In this document: piece by piece, positions 1-12,378 of the stretch
Layout: every line of letters starts with the position of its first letter
Numbering within the stretch: position 1 is the stretch's first letter
DNA from: CAIWHR01 sp963708855
GTDB taxonomy: Bacteria; Pseudomonadota; Gammaproteobacteria; Burkholderiales; Casimicrobiaceae
NCBI GenBank assembly: GCA_963708855.1
Contig: CAVPUM010000009.1
Coordinates: forward strand, 186,001 to 250,000
DNA length: 64,000 nt
Reading direction: 5' to 3'
Made by a program: the position numbers and the translations under genes
Notes under the pieces: model-generated
What the model was told of the DNA's origin: nothing
The model's input: the letters and a program-made list of their open reading frames with translations, nothing else
Database searches by the model: none

Positions 1-387
1 ACTTCAAGGACGAGTCGTTCATCGCGCCAGTATCTGTCACCGCGGCTGATGCGCGAGTTCCACCTCTTCGCCGTGGCGGACCATGTCGGCGAGGACGCGC
101 TGAAGGTCGACAGCATTCACGACGAGCACGGCTACCGGCGCGTGCGCAAGCTCCTCGCCGGGCAGCATGCGCAGGAGATCCGCGTTCCGGACGTGCAGGT
201 CGTCCACTACGATCGCGATGGGGATCGCTCGTTGACGCTGCGGCACCAGCGCCGCCGCGGACGGCCGCTCACCGACGCGGCGGCCGAAGTCGTCCTCCAC
301 CTGCGCCGGTTGTGGGGCTTCGCGGTGCGGCTGGAGACGTGGGAGGACGAGTCGCGCGTCGGCGATGTCGTGGAGTGCGCGGCCTGA
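1..387 (+). CDS. SpoVR family protein, C-terminal fragment
   Basis: This is the last ~125 codons of a SpoVR-family protein (YcgB in Escherichia coli); the rest lies upstream of the window. The family is cytoplasmic and usually found with the PrkA kinase and a YeaH-type protein; its biochemical role is not settled. Family features visible are FKDESFIA then QYLSPRLMREFHLFAV, a block with HDEHGYRRVR, a block with GDRSLTLRH, and the end RLWGFAVRLET. The two first pieces are in different frames: one extra C near base 27 separates them, which looks like a sequencing error. The stop is at 385–387. It converges on the MFS gene to its right, about 100 bp away, with no gene between them. Confidence 0.82.
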   Translation, partial: TSRTSRSSRQYLSPRLMREFHLFAVADHVGEDALKVDSIHDEHGYRRVRKLLAGQHAQEIRVPDVQVVHYDRDGDRSLTLRHQRRRGRPLTDAAAEVVLHLRRLWGFAVRLETWEDESRVGDVVECAA

Positions 388-484
388 GTGGGCGACGCCG
401 GGTCGCGTTGCGGCGATCTTGCGGCGAGGTCGGAACAGACCGCGCTCGGGAGACACGGCAGCGTCGCCGTCGGATCGCGGCCGC

Positions 485-1731
485 CTATTTCGAGTCCTCG
501 GCAGGCGCAGGCGCCGAAAGGACACGAGCAGCGCGACGTCGTAGGCGATCTTCAGCGCGCCGCACGCCACCAGCGGCACGCTCAGCAGGCCGGCGGCCAG
601 CAGTGCGCCGGAAAGCGTCGGGCTGGCGGCCGAGGCGAGGCTGCGCGGCACCGCGGTGAAGCTGGCCGCCGCGGCGCGCTCGGCGGGCGTGACGGCGGCC
701 ATGACGAACGCGGTGCGCGTGGGCACGTCCATCTGTGACAGCGCGCTGCGCGCGAACAGCAACCCGAGCGCGACGGGCAGGCTCGGCGACAGCGCGGCGA
801 GGATGAGGAACACGTTGGCCGGAATGTGCGTGAACACCATGGTGTTGAGGAGCCCGATCCTGCGCGCGACGACCGGCGCCGCGAGCTGCGAGAACGCCGC
901 CAGCAGTCCGGACCAGAAGAAGAACAGCCCGGCTTCTCCCAGCGAGAGCCCGAAGCGCTCGAACAGCCACAGCGTCAGCAGCGAATTCACGACGAGGCCG
1001 CCGGCGAAGGAATCGACGCTGAAGAGCGCGGCCAGCCTGAAGACAATGCCTCGCGAAGGACCCAGCGGCGTCGCTGCGTGCGCCAATGCGTCCTTGCCGG
1101 CCGGGAGCCGGCGGTACATCACCCAGATCACCGCGCCGATCACGGCATAGAGGACGAACATCGCCCGCAGCCCGGAGAGCAGCGGGACGTTGGCGGCCGC
1201 GGCCAGCCAGGGCGGCAATCCTGCGGCCAGGGCGCCGACCGCGGCACACAGCGAGCCGGTGAGCGAATAGCGCGCGAAGAGCGCGGTGCGCGCGTCGGCC
1301 CCGGCCGCGTGCGCGAGGCGCGCGTGCTCGAGCGGGAGGAACACGCTCACATCGCCGGACCCCGGGTTGATCGTGCCGAAGAAGGCGACGACAAGCAGCG
1401 GCCAGAACGCCGAGACGCCGGCGAAGCCGATCCCGGTCGCCGTCATCAGCAGCGCCGCGCCGAGCAGCAGGACGCGGGGCGGCCAGCGGTGGCCGACGGC
1501 ACCCACGGCCAGCGTCGCCACGGCAGAACCGGCGAGCGTGGCGGTGCTGAGGAGGCCGACATCGAACTGGCCGAAGCCGAGCGCAAGCAGGTACGCGGGC
1601 AACAGCACGGCGATGTAGCCGTCGGCAAAGGCGCGCAGGCCGCGCCCGACGAGGAGCGGCAGAACGGCGGGATCGACGCCGGCAGGAAGCAGAAGCCGCG
1701 CAAGGGCACGCATGAAACCCGTTGCCGCCAA
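485..1731 (-). CDS. MFS transporter
   Basis: An inner-membrane carrier of the major facilitator superfamily, about 415 residues with ~12 hydrophobic segments, starting near MAATGFMRALARLLLPAGVD. The substrate cannot be read from sequence. The open frame runs on to base 37, but the predicted tail there is arginine- and proline-rich, not membrane-like, and lies antisense to the spoVR fragment. A one-base shift near 500 gives a short normal end (LRLP-EDSK-stop at 485), so I take 485 as the true end. It is the last gene of a minus-strand run beginning at tctC, 17 bp after the TIM-barrel enzyme, and may be a second carrier for the same pathway. Confidence 0.75.
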
Positions 1732-1748
1732 CGCGTCGCTCCGGTGGG

Positions 1749-2565
1749 CTACGCGCGGGCCGCGATGGCCGCCAGCGCATCGCGGCCCGCCAGCATGTCG
1801 TCGGGCGTGCCGAAGTTGTTCATGTAGTGGCCCCGATAGCCGGCGTCCTCGAGGCGGCGAAAGAGGCGCGCGAAGTCGATGTTGCCCTCGCCTGGCTTCA
1901 GGTGGACCTCGCGGTCGCCCAGATTGTCGGCGAGGCGCACTTCACCCAGGCGCCCGATCGGCAGCGCATCGAGGAATCCGTCGATGCCCTCCGGGACGAG
2001 GTGCGCATGGTTGACCGTGAAGGATAACCCCAAGGCCGGCGAATCCAGGCGGTCGAAGTAGTAGCGGAACTCGGCCAGGTCGTGGGCGAGATAGTGGACC
2101 TCGGCCGTGTCGGGCTCTTTGTTGAGATTCTCGAGCAGGAGTCGCGCCCCTTTCGCTTCGGCGAAAGCGGCGGCGCGCCGCAGACGCTCGCAGCCCGCTT
2201 CCATGCGGCGCGCCTTGTCGGAACCGAAGTGAAAGCCGGCGTGCACGACGATCCACTCGGCGCCCAGACGGACCGCCGCCTCGACATAGCCTTCCAGGTA
2301 TCGGTCGACGGCGTCGCGGACGAATGGTGACGTCTCGCCCACATTGACCGCCGACAGCGTGTGCAGGCCGAGATGGATGCCGTGCTTCGCGCATGCTGCG
2401 CGCAGGGGACGGCAGCGCTGGTCGGTGAACGACTCGAGCGCGTTCGGAGGCGTGATCGGCCTCCACCTCCAGATACGAGATCCGGTGGCGCGCGGCCCAC
2501 GCGACGGCGTCCTCGATCGCCAGCTGGCGGCCGCAGTCGATGCCGATCCGTGCGCGGAGGTCCAT
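1749..2565 (-). CDS. Sugar phosphate isomerase/epimerase-like TIM-barrel enzyme
   Basis: A xylose-isomerase-like TIM-barrel protein (AP endonuclease family 2 fold), about 270 residues, presumably cytoplasmic and metal dependent. It begins MDLRARIGIDCGRQLAIEDA. Family features are GLHTLSAVN, AEWIVVHAGFH, ARLLLENLN with the conserved glutamate on strand 5, and a C-terminal RLADNLGDREVHLKPGEGNID block with ligand-type Asp, His and Glu residues. One extra base near 2451 splits it; removing it joins VEADH to PPNALESFTD. It lies 27 bp downstream of tctA in the same operon, so a role in breakdown of the imported acid is likely. The reaction (isomerase, epimerase or dehydratase) cannot be told. Confidence 0.8.
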
Positions 2566-2592
2566 GGACGATCAGATCCAGGGTGGGCGTGG

Positions 2593-4094
2593 TCAGCGAA
2601 TTTCGACCGGGCGGCGGAAGAAGCGCGCAATGAGCGGCATCGCGACGATCAGCAAGGTCACGACGATCAGCGCGGCCGAGATCGGCCGGGTGACGAAGAT
2701 GGAGAGGCTGCCGTGCGACAGCGTCATCGACTGGCGCAACGCGGATCTCCAGCATGGGCTCGAGCACCAGGCCCAGCACCAGCGGCGCGATCGGAAAGCC
2801 GTACTTCTTCATGAAATAGCCGACGCACGCCGAAGGCGCTCATCACCCAGAGATCGTCGGCGCTGTTGGCCTGGCTGTACACGCCGGCGATGCACAGCGC
2901 CAGGATGACCGGATAGAGCACCGCATAGCGGCACGCGCAGCAGCGTGGCGAACATGCCGGCCAGCGGCAGGTTCAACACCAGCAGGATGACGTTGCCGAC
3001 GTACATGCTGGCGATGACGCCCCAGACGAGGTCGGCGTTCTTCTCGAACAGCTGCGGCCCCGGCTGCAGGCCGAACATGATCAGCGCGCCCAGCATGACC
3101 GCGGTGGTCCCCGAGCCCGGGATGCCGAGCGCGAACATCGGCACCATGGCGCCGGTGGCGGCCGCGTTGTTGGCCGCCTCCGGTCCGGCGACGCCTTCGA
3201 TCGCGCCGGCTGCCGAACTCCTCGGGATGCTTCGACACCTTCTTCTCGACGGCGTAGGCGATGAACGAGGCGATGGTGGCGCCGGCGCCAGGCAGCACGC
3301 CGATCGAGGAAGCCGATCACCGTGCCGCGCAGCACGGCGCAAGCGGCTGCGAATGCCAATCGGCGCGCGTGGGCATCAGATTGCGACATGTTGAGCTCGA
3401 CCTTGGGCGGCGTGAGCCCCTGCTCGATGCCGGCCAGCACTTCGCCGATGCCGAACAGCGCCACCGCCAGCACGAGGAAATCGATGCCGTCGATCAGCCA
3501 CAGCTGGCCGAACGTGAACCGGGCGTCGCCGACCTGCGGATCGACGCCGATGGTGGCGATCATCAGCCCGACCAGCCCCATCATCAAGCCCTTAACCAGC
3601 CCGCCGCCGACGAGCGACAGCGCCGTGAGGCCCAGCAGCACGAGCGAGAAGTATTCCGGCGGGCCGAAGTGACAGCGCGACCGCGCGCGAGCGGCGGCGC
3701 GAGCAGCATCAGCGCGAGCGCGCCGATGGTGCCGGCGATGAACGAGCCGATCGCGGCGATGCCGAGCGCCGCGCCGGCGCGTCCCTTGCGGGCCATCTGG
3801 TAGCCGTCGAGGCTGGTCATCACCGTCGACGATTCACCCGGCATGCTGACCAGCACCGAGGTCAGCGTGCCGCCGTACATGCGCGCCGTAGTAGATGCCG
3901 GCGAACATGATGATGCGCCGAGTGGCGTGCACGCCGAACGTCAGCGGCAGCAGGATCGCGATGGCCGCGCTCGGCCCGATGCCGGGCAGCGCACCGATGA
4001 TCTGCCCCACCAGCACGCCGGCAAGACAGAAGCCGAAGTACTTGAGCTGCAGCAGCACCGCGAAGCCGTGCGCGAGATGCGTCAATGCATCCAT
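2593..4094 (-). CDS. tctA: Tripartite tricarboxylate transporter, TctA large permease
   Basis: The large membrane subunit of a TTT-family importer, which works with TctB and a periplasmic TctC binding protein to take up carboxylates. The start is MDALTHLAHGFAVLLQLKYF. Family signatures are GQIIGALPGIGPSAAIAILLP, GGTLTSVLVSMPGESSTVM and ALGIPGSGTTAVMLGALIM. The reconstructed end is MPLIARFFRRPVEIR, stop at 2593, giving about 500 residues, normal for TctA. The reading frame breaks eight times; each break (near 2745, 2828, 2931, 3221, 3305, 3670, 3682 and 3881) is cured by removing one base, so I treat it as one intact gene with sequencing errors. The gap to tctB is 3 bp. Confidence 0.88.
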
Positions 4095-4097
4095 GGC

Positions 4098-4535
4098 TCA
4101 GAATCCCCAGGGGCCCTTCGGCAGCGGCACGTGCAGCCAGACGTGAAACAGCGCGAACAGCACGCCGACCGCACCGACCGTCACGCCGAGCGAAGTGCGC
4201 CAGGGTTCCTTCTCCACCACGCGCAGAAGGAACAGCAGATAGGCGCCCACCGCCACCACGAATCCCAGCGGCTCGATGACCGCCACGCACACGAAGAGCC
4301 CAAGCGCGACCGCCAGAACCTTGCGCCAGTGGCCGGCCGGCATGTGCGGCGCCTGCCTGCGCAGGCACGACAGCACGTGGACGCCGGACAACGCGACCAG
4401 GCACACGCCGAGCCAGAGCGGAAGAAAACCCGAGCCCGGCGCGAACTCGCCCATGTAGGGCAGGCCGGACGCCGTCGCGATCCAGAGCACGCCAAACAGC
4501 AGGCACAGCACGCCGGCTACCAGCTCGCCGCGCAC
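4098..4535 (-). CDS. tctB: Tripartite tricarboxylate transporter, TctB small permease
   Basis: The small four-helix membrane subunit of the TTT importer, 145 residues, the usual size. It begins MRGELVAGVLCLLFGVLWIA and keeps the family layout: an N-terminal helix pair with a GSGFLPLWLG turn, a polar loop with several basic residues (CLRRQAPHMPAGHWRK), then two more helices ending PLPKGPWGF. The frame is clean. It lies between the enolase-superfamily gene (3 bp) and tctA (3 bp), so the proteins are almost certainly made from one message. TctB sequences diverge quickly; the call rests on size, topology and position as much as on motifs. Confidence 0.9.
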   Translation of the reverse strand: MRGELVAGVLCLLFGVLWIATASGLPYMGEFAPGSGFLPLWLGVCLVALSGVHVLSCLRRQAPHMPAGHWRKVLAVALGLFVCVAVIEPLGFVVAVGAYLLFLLRVVEKEPWRTSLGVTVGAVGVLFALFHVWLHVPLPKGPWGF

Positions 4536-4538
4536 GCT

Positions 4539-5672
4539 TCACTCGGTGGCTATCCCGCGGCCGCGCCCGAGCCGCGACCAGTCAACTTGCGCGCCCAGGC
4601 CGGGGCCGTCCGGCACTACGATGTAGCCGGGCTCCGGGCGCAGATCATTGGTGACGATGTCGGCGGCCGTGCCCATCGGCGCCATCGAGCCGATCTCGCA
4701 GGGCATCGCGAGTCCCGGCGTGCACGCCGCGAATTGCGCCTCGGCGATGGCCGCGAGTCCCATCTCGAACACATGGCCGAGCACCGGCGTCAGTCCCGCG
4801 GATGCCAGCATCGCGCAGATGGCGCGCGCACCGTCGAACCCGTGTTTCGTCACCTTGACCTTGACCCGGTCGGCGGCGGCCAGGCGAATGACGTTCATGG
4901 CGTCCTCCGGCGTGGCCACCATGTCGTCGGTCATGACCGGAATGCCGACGTTGCGGCGCACCTCGGCGAGCCCGAGGATGTCGTGCCGCGCCACCGGTTG
5001 TTCCATGTGCTCCGGCCGATAGCGCTCGATCGCGCGCGTGAGGCGGATCGCATCGGCCGCGACGTAGTGGTCATTGGCATCGACCCGCAACGCCATCGTC
5101 TCGCCGATCGCCGCGCGCACGGCGGCGACGCGATCGATGTCGCGCGCCACCGTTTCGCCAACCTTGATCTTGATCGCGGCGAAGCCAGCCGCCGCCTGCG
5201 CCGCCGCCTCGGTCGCCATCGCCTCCGGGTCCATGATGCCGACCACCGGGCCGATCACCGGCACCCGTTGCAGCAGCTGCCCGCCGAGGAGATCGGCGAC
5301 CGGGACACCGATCGCCTTTGCGTGCAGGTCGTAGAGGGCGTTGGTGACCGCGGCCTTGGTCCAGACTCGGCCCTTGAGTGCCCGCGCGACCGCCTGGATC
5401 GCACGAGCGCGCTCGCGCACCGGGATGCCGATGAGCGCCGGCGCGACATAACGCTCGATGGCGCCGACGATTTCCTCGAGGAACTCCTCCGGCTTGCCGG
5501 GCGGCGCGGAGACGACCTCGGCGTTGCCTTCCAGCCCGTCGACGTCGGTGCGCAAACGCAGCACCACCGAAACATGGACGCGGGTGGCGCCTTCCGAAAT
5601 GCGGAATTCGCGCGCGCCTTCGATCCGCACGGGCACGGCCTCGACCGCGCGGATCGTCGGCGAGCCTGCCAC
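4539..5672 (-). CDS. Mandelate racemase/muconate lactonizing enzyme family protein
   Basis: A cytoplasmic enolase-superfamily enzyme of the MLE subgroup, 377 residues. It has the N-terminal capping domain (residues 1–130) and the barrel with its expected active-site residues: the K168-x-K170 pair (AAIKIKVG), metal ligands D198 (LRVDAN), E224 (HMEQP) and D249/D250 (VMTDD), and a lysine around 271–273. Such enzymes remove a proton next to a carboxylate and act as racemases, cycloisomerases, dehydratases or dipeptide epimerases; the exact one cannot be told. The start is GTG at 5672, one base after the tctC stop. Its place between tctC and tctB argues that it acts on the transported acid. Confidence 0.88.
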   Translation of the reverse strand: MAGSPTIRAVEAVPVRIEGAREFRISEGATRVHVSVVLRLRTDVDGLEGNAEVVSAPPGKPEEFLEEIVGAIERYVAPALIGIPVRERARAIQAVARALKGRVWTKAAVTNALYDLHAKAIGVPVADLLGGQLLQRVPVIGPVVGIMDPEAMATEAAAQAAAGFAAIKIKVGETVARDIDRVAAVRAAIGETMALRVDANDHYVAADAIRLTRAIERYRPEHMEQPVARHDILGLAEVRRNVGIPVMTDDMVATPEDAMNVIRLAAADRVKVKVTKHGFDGARAICAMLASAGLTPVLGHVFEMGLAAIAEAQFAACTPGLAMPCEIGSMAPMGTAADIVTNDLRPEPGYIVVPDGPGLGAQVDWSRLGRGRGIATE

Positions 5673-5673
5673 G

Positions 5674-6643
5674 TCAGATCTTCCCGAGTCGCTTCAGCAT
5701 GTCCTTGTAGAGCGTCTCCTGCGATTCCAGGAACGGCGAAGTCGGGGCCGCCGACCACGTGCAGCGTCGCCACGTTCTGCTTGATGTAATCCGTGAACGC
5801 CTTGGACGCGGCGACCTTCTGCATCACCCCCTGCCAGTAGGCTGCCGCGTCGGGCGGAACGTTCTTGGGCAGCGCCACGCCGCGCCACATCTGGAAGGGC
5901 GCGACGTCGATGCCTTGCTCCTTCATCGTCGGCACGTTGGGGAGGTCGGCGAAGCGGGTCGGGCGGAAGACGCCGAGCGCACGCACCTGTCCGCTGGAGA
6001 GGTAGCCCATGAATTCGAGCGGATTGCCGGCGGCGAGGTTCACGTGTCCGCCGGCCAGTGCGGTGAGCACCTCGCCGCCGGAATTGAAGCGCACGACGTT
6101 GAGCTGAATGCCGGACGCCGCTTCGAACACGGCGATCGCCATGTCGTCCGCGGTGCCGGCGGAGCCGATGGAGACCGTCTTGGGCGGCTTGGCCTTGGCG
6201 TCCTTTACCAGATCGGCGGCGGTCTTGTACGGCGAGTCCTTGCCGACGAAGATCAGGTAGTCGTCGAGCATCAGGTTCGTCACCGGCGTCAGGTCGCGCC
6301 AGCCGCGCGCATCCTTCACCGTCAGTGGCGTGATCTGGGTCTGCGGATTGAACAGTATCAGCGTGTTCGGATTGGCGTTCTTCGTGCTGAGCACATAGGC
6401 CACGCCCACCGACGCGCCGCCCCCGGGCTTGTTGACCGCGGTGACGTTGACCGGGACCAGCTTTTCGTCGGCCATGATCTTGATGATGACGCGCGCCAGC
6501 AGGTCGGCGCCGCCACCCAGCCCGTACGGAATCACGAACTCGACGTCACTCGTCGGCTTCCATTCCGCCGCCTTGGCGCCGGAAAATGGCAGCGCCGCGA
6601 CGAGCGCGAACGCGATGCACTGCAGGATACGTCCCGTCTTCAT
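5674..6643 (-). CDS. tctC: Bug/TctC family periplasmic solute-binding protein
   Basis: The periplasmic receptor of the TTT importer. It begins MKTGRILQCIAFALVAALPF and has a Sec signal peptide cleaved after about GAKA. The mature protein shows family features: VEFVIPYGLGGGADLLAR, VNKPGGGASVGVAYV, SIGSAGTADDMAI and RFNSGGEVLTALAGGHV. These proteins hold carboxylate or cyclic ligands between two lobes. One extra base near 5735 breaks the end; without it the protein finishes FLESQETLYKDMLKRLGKI at 5674, about 322 residues, the usual length. It is first in the operon, so its promoter should lie in the empty stretch 6644–6859. Confidence 0.9.
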
Positions 6644-6859
6644 GCCGATCTCCCCCGTTCGAGCGACCCGACCCGCTCATCGGCGACGATAGTAGCGGCG
6701 GCCCTTCGATTGCGCAAGCGGAATGAGAGTGATTCCGGTCCCGGCGAGCGCCGGGTGCCGATCGCTTGCACGGGTGTTCGCCAACGACGCCGAAGGGGCG
6801 ACCGCCGGGGCCGATCGGCGTTGCGATCCTGCGCCGTGATGAAGCCGTTGTCGAAGGAC

Positions 6860-7267
6860 CTACCGGTTGCCTGCGCGGCGCCACCCATGGTCGACGCTCC
6901 ACGGCCCACCGCCGGCCGCGGCGAAGTAGAGGAAGACGAAGCAATACAGCACGGCCAGCTCGCCGCGATTGACGATCGGCCAGAAGCCCTGCGGCGCGTG
7001 CGCGATGAAATAGGCGAACGCCATGAGGCCGGAAAGCACGAACGCGACCGGGCGCGTGAACAGGCCGATCAACATCAACGCGCCGCCGACCAGCTCCAGG
7101 ATTCCGGCCACGCCGGCGAGGGACCAAAGCTCCAGCGGGAACGCGCGCGGGACCGGAAAGTCGAGCAATTTCTGCGTGCCGTGCGCCGTGAACAGAAATG
7201 CGCTGACGATGCGCAGGACGCTCAGCAGGCGAGGCGACCAGGTGGCGAGCAGGGCATTCATCCGCAT
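6860..7267 (-). CDS. DoxX family membrane protein
   Basis: A 135-residue inner-membrane protein with four hydrophobic helices. It begins MRMNALLATWSPRLLSVLRI. Family features are FTAHGTQKLL near residue 30, the GILELVGGALMLIGLFTRP helix start and FIAHAPQGFWPIVNRGELAVL. DoxX relatives are linked to thiosulfate:quinone oxidoreductase subunits and to oxidative-stress responses, but most, including this one, have no proven role. It lies 12 bp downstream of nrdB on the same strand and may share its message. The 216 bp after it, up to tctC, hold no gene I can support. Confidence 0.82.
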   Translation of the reverse strand: MRMNALLATWSPRLLSVLRIVSAFLFTAHGTQKLLDFPVPRAFPLELWSLAGVAGILELVGGALMLIGLFTRPVAFVLSGLMAFAYFIAHAPQGFWPIVNRGELAVLYCFVFLYFAAAGGGPWSVDHGWRRAGNR

Positions 7268-7279
7268 AACGCGCCGGGC

Positions 7280-8473
7280 TCAATCCCAGCTCAACGCGCC
7301 GCCCGTCTGATACTCGGTGACCCGCGTTTCGAAGAAGTTCTTCTCCTTCTTGATGTCGATCATCTCGGCCATCCACGGGAACGGGTTGTCGGCCTTGTCG
7401 AACAGGGCGTCGACGCCGATCTGCTGGCAGCGACGGTTGGCGATGAAGCGCAGGTACTCCTTGAACATCGTCGCGTTCATTCCCAGCACGCCGCGGGGCA
7501 TCGTGTCCTCGGCGTAGGCGTACTCGAGGTCGACGCCCTTCTTCATCAGCGTGCGGATCTCCTCGCGGAACTCCGGCGTCCACAGGTGCGGGTTCTCCAG
7601 CTTGATCGTGTTGATGAGATCGATGCCGAAATTGCAGTGCATCGACTCGTCGCGCAGGATGTACTGGTACTGCTCGCTGGATCCGGTCATCTTGTTCTGC
7701 CGGCCCATCGCCAGGATCTGCGCGAAGCCGACGTAGAAGAACAGCCCCTCCATGATGCAGGCGAACACGATCAGGCTCTTCAGCAGCGCCTGGTCGGCCT
7801 CCGGCGTGCCGGTCTTGAACATCGGGTTGGTCAGCACGTCGATGTACGGGATCAGGAACTCGTCCTTGTCGCGGATCGACTTGATCTCGTGGTACGCGTT
7901 GAAGATCTCCGCTTCGTCGAGCCCCAGGCTCTCGACGATGTACTGGTAGGCGTGGGTGTGGATCGCCTCCTCGAACGCCTGGCGCAGCAGGTACTGGCGG
8001 CACTCGGGCGCCGAGATGTGGCGGTAGGTGCCGAGCACGATGTTGTTGGCGGCGAGGCTGTCGGCGGTGACGAAGAAGCCGAGATTGCGCTTGATGATCA
8101 GGCGCTCGTCGTCGGTCAGGCCGTTGGGGTTCTTCCACAGCTCGATGTCGCGCTGCATGTTCACTTCCTGCGGCATCCAGTGGTTGGCGCAGGCGGCGAG
8201 GTACTTGTCCCAGGCCCAGCGATACTTGAACGGGACGAGCTGGTTGACGTCGGACGAGCCGTTGATGACGCGCTTGTCCTCCATCCGCACGCGGCGGAAA
8301 CCGTTGTCCATGGCCTGCCGCTCGACGTCGAGGTCGTGCACGGGCTCGCGCGCGAGCTGCGGCGACAGCATGGCCTGCGCCAGGATGCCGGGCGTGCGCG
8401 CGCCGGCTACCTCGTCGGACGGCGCGAAACGCGGCGACGCGGCGGGGGCAATGTCTTCGTCGAAGCTCAACAT
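7280..8473 (-). CDS. nrdB: Ribonucleoside-diphosphate reductase, class Ia beta subunit
   Basis: The small subunit of aerobic ribonucleotide reductase, which makes deoxynucleotides and carries the di-iron tyrosyl-radical cofactor. It is 397 residues if started at MLSFDEDIAPAA (8473); a longer frame upstream has no family likeness. Iron-ligand motifs are EEAIHTHAYQYI (Glu, His and the probable radical Tyr seven residues after the Glu) and DESMHCNFGID. The C-terminus NFFETRVTEYQTGGALSWD is the acidic/aromatic tail that docks on NrdA. It is on the strand of nrdA, but two small genes lie between them. Confidence 0.95.
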   Translation of the reverse strand: MLSFDEDIAPAASPRFAPSDEVAGARTPGILAQAMLSPQLAREPVHDLDVERQAMDNGFRRVRMEDKRVINGSSDVNQLVPFKYRWAWDKYLAACANHWMPQEVNMQRDIELWKNPNGLTDDERLIIKRNLGFFVTADSLAANNIVLGTYRHISAPECRQYLLRQAFEEAIHTHAYQYIVESLGLDEAEIFNAYHEIKSIRDKDEFLIPYIDVLTNPMFKTGTPEADQALLKSLIVFACIMEGLFFYVGFAQILAMGRQNKMTGSSEQYQYILRDESMHCNFGIDLINTIKLENPHLWTPEFREEIRTLMKKGVDLEYAYAEDTMPRGVLGMNATMFKEYLRFIANRRCQQIGVDALFDKADNPFPWMAEMIDIKKEKNFFETRVTEYQTGGALSWD

Positions 8474-8531
8474 GTCGATTCTCTCCAGAATTGCTGCAGT
8501 TTGGCGGCGATGCGCCGGCAACCGGGGGCGT

Positions 8532-8777
8532 CTAGTGCATCGCGCTCAGTTTGTCGTACAGGTAATCGGGCGCGAAATCGACGCCGTGATGCCAGGCGAT
8601 CGTCGCGAGACCGTAGTCGAGATAGAAGTCGGCGAAGCGGCGCGTGTCGCGCAACACCTCGAAGTTCTCGCCGTACAGGTCATCGGCGAGGTCCACGACA
8701 CCTTTGCGTCCATCGTTGAATTCCAGCCAGATCTTGTAGTCTCCGAGGTACCGCGCTTCCGTCACATGTCGCTGCAC
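8532..8777 (-). CDS. DUF2442 domain protein
   Basis: A small protein of about 80 residues matching DUF2442: VTEARYLGDYKIWLEFNDGR, then KGVVDLADDL, then the LATIAWHHGVDFAPDYLYDKL end. DUF2442 proteins often sit beside a DUF4160 partner in two-gene modules of unknown, possibly toxin–antitoxin-like, function. I see no DUF4160 gene next to it. The start is uncertain: the frame is open to 8906 but the upstream part looks noncoding, so GTG at 8777 or 8765 is most likely. It lies between nrdB (58 bp) and the 62-residue ORF on the strand of both. Confidence 0.68.
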   Translation of the reverse strand: MQRHVTEARYLGDYKIWLEFNDGRKGVVDLADDLYGENFEVLRDTRRFADFYLDYGLATIAWHHGVDFAPDYLYDKLSAMH

Positions 8778-8917
8778 ATTCTCGTAATGAGCCAACTCGA
8801 CCTCCACCGGGCAGGTTGACGAACGCGCCGCCGGATCCGCCTGGCGCTTCGCAGCGCCGCGGCATCCCGCGGCATGAGCCGGCCGGACCGCTGACCTGGC
8901 CCGCACCTTGGTGCTCG

Positions 8918-9106
8918 CTATTTGCCCCGCAGCGGCAGCAGCGCGAACGACGTCTGCTGCGGCGAAGGCAATCCGGCGCGCGGCCGGGAATCCGCCTCGA
9001 CATCGCGGCCGTCACGCTCCGCCGCCGCGCTGGTGGCCGGCCAGCGCCAGTGGCGCCGGCCGGTCTTGTCGGTGTAGGACTCCCACCGGTCGGTTTTCGC
9101 GTTCAT
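8918..9106 (-). CDS. Small Trp-rich protein of unknown function between nrdA and nrdB
   Basis: A 62-residue protein starting MNAKTDRWESYTDKTGRRHW and ending FALLPLRGK. A strong ribosome binding site (AGGAGG, nine bases before the ATG) supports real translation. The N-terminal WESYTDKTGRRHWRW faintly recalls the W-x-x-Y-x-D-x-x-G repeat of DUF1508/YegP proteins, but it is too short to be sure. No signal peptide or membrane segment is seen. It is about 140 bp downstream of nrdA on the same strand, so co-expression with the reductase is likely. Confidence 0.6.
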   Translation of the reverse strand: MNAKTDRWESYTDKTGRRHWRWPATSAAAERDGRDVEADSRPRAGLPSPQQTSFALLPLRGK

Positions 9107-9249
9107 CGCTTGCCCTCCTGTCCGGGTTTGCGGCGTTTTGATCCTCGGCTGCGCGGTCCGTCCATGACTGTCCCGGCGGACCTGTCGCAGTTGATGCTGT
9201 AAGCGGCGTGTGCTGCCTGCGTTCGTCCTTGCCGCTGCTGCGTCGCGCG

Positions 9250-12190
<2,941 letters not shown>

Positions 12191-12378
12191 GTAGGGTCTC
12201 CTGTCGAAATCTTGTCGTTGTGATTGCCATCAGCGCGTTTTTGCCGGTACGGGCTGTTTCGCGCAAAGCAAGGCGCGATGCGGGTTTCGGGCCTGCGCGC
12301 CTGGATTTCCCCTCTCGGCGCGATCCCGGGCGGCATGGCCGTCGCGGGAGAGCCCGGTTTCTTCTTGCAAATCAAAAT

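Noticed and set aside
37..484. Extension of the MFS gene to base 37 (564 residues)
   Set aside because: The tail is not membrane-like and lies antisense to real spoVR sequence; a one-base shift restores a normal end.
2593..4094. tctA as a decayed pseudogene or a programmed-frameshift gene
   Set aside because: Eight breaks, each one base, with intact family sequence between them, and the same pattern in essential genes, point to sequence error.
8532..8777. DUF2442 as part of a DUF4160 two-gene module
   Set aside because: I looked for a DUF4160-like sequence in the flanking frames and did not see one.
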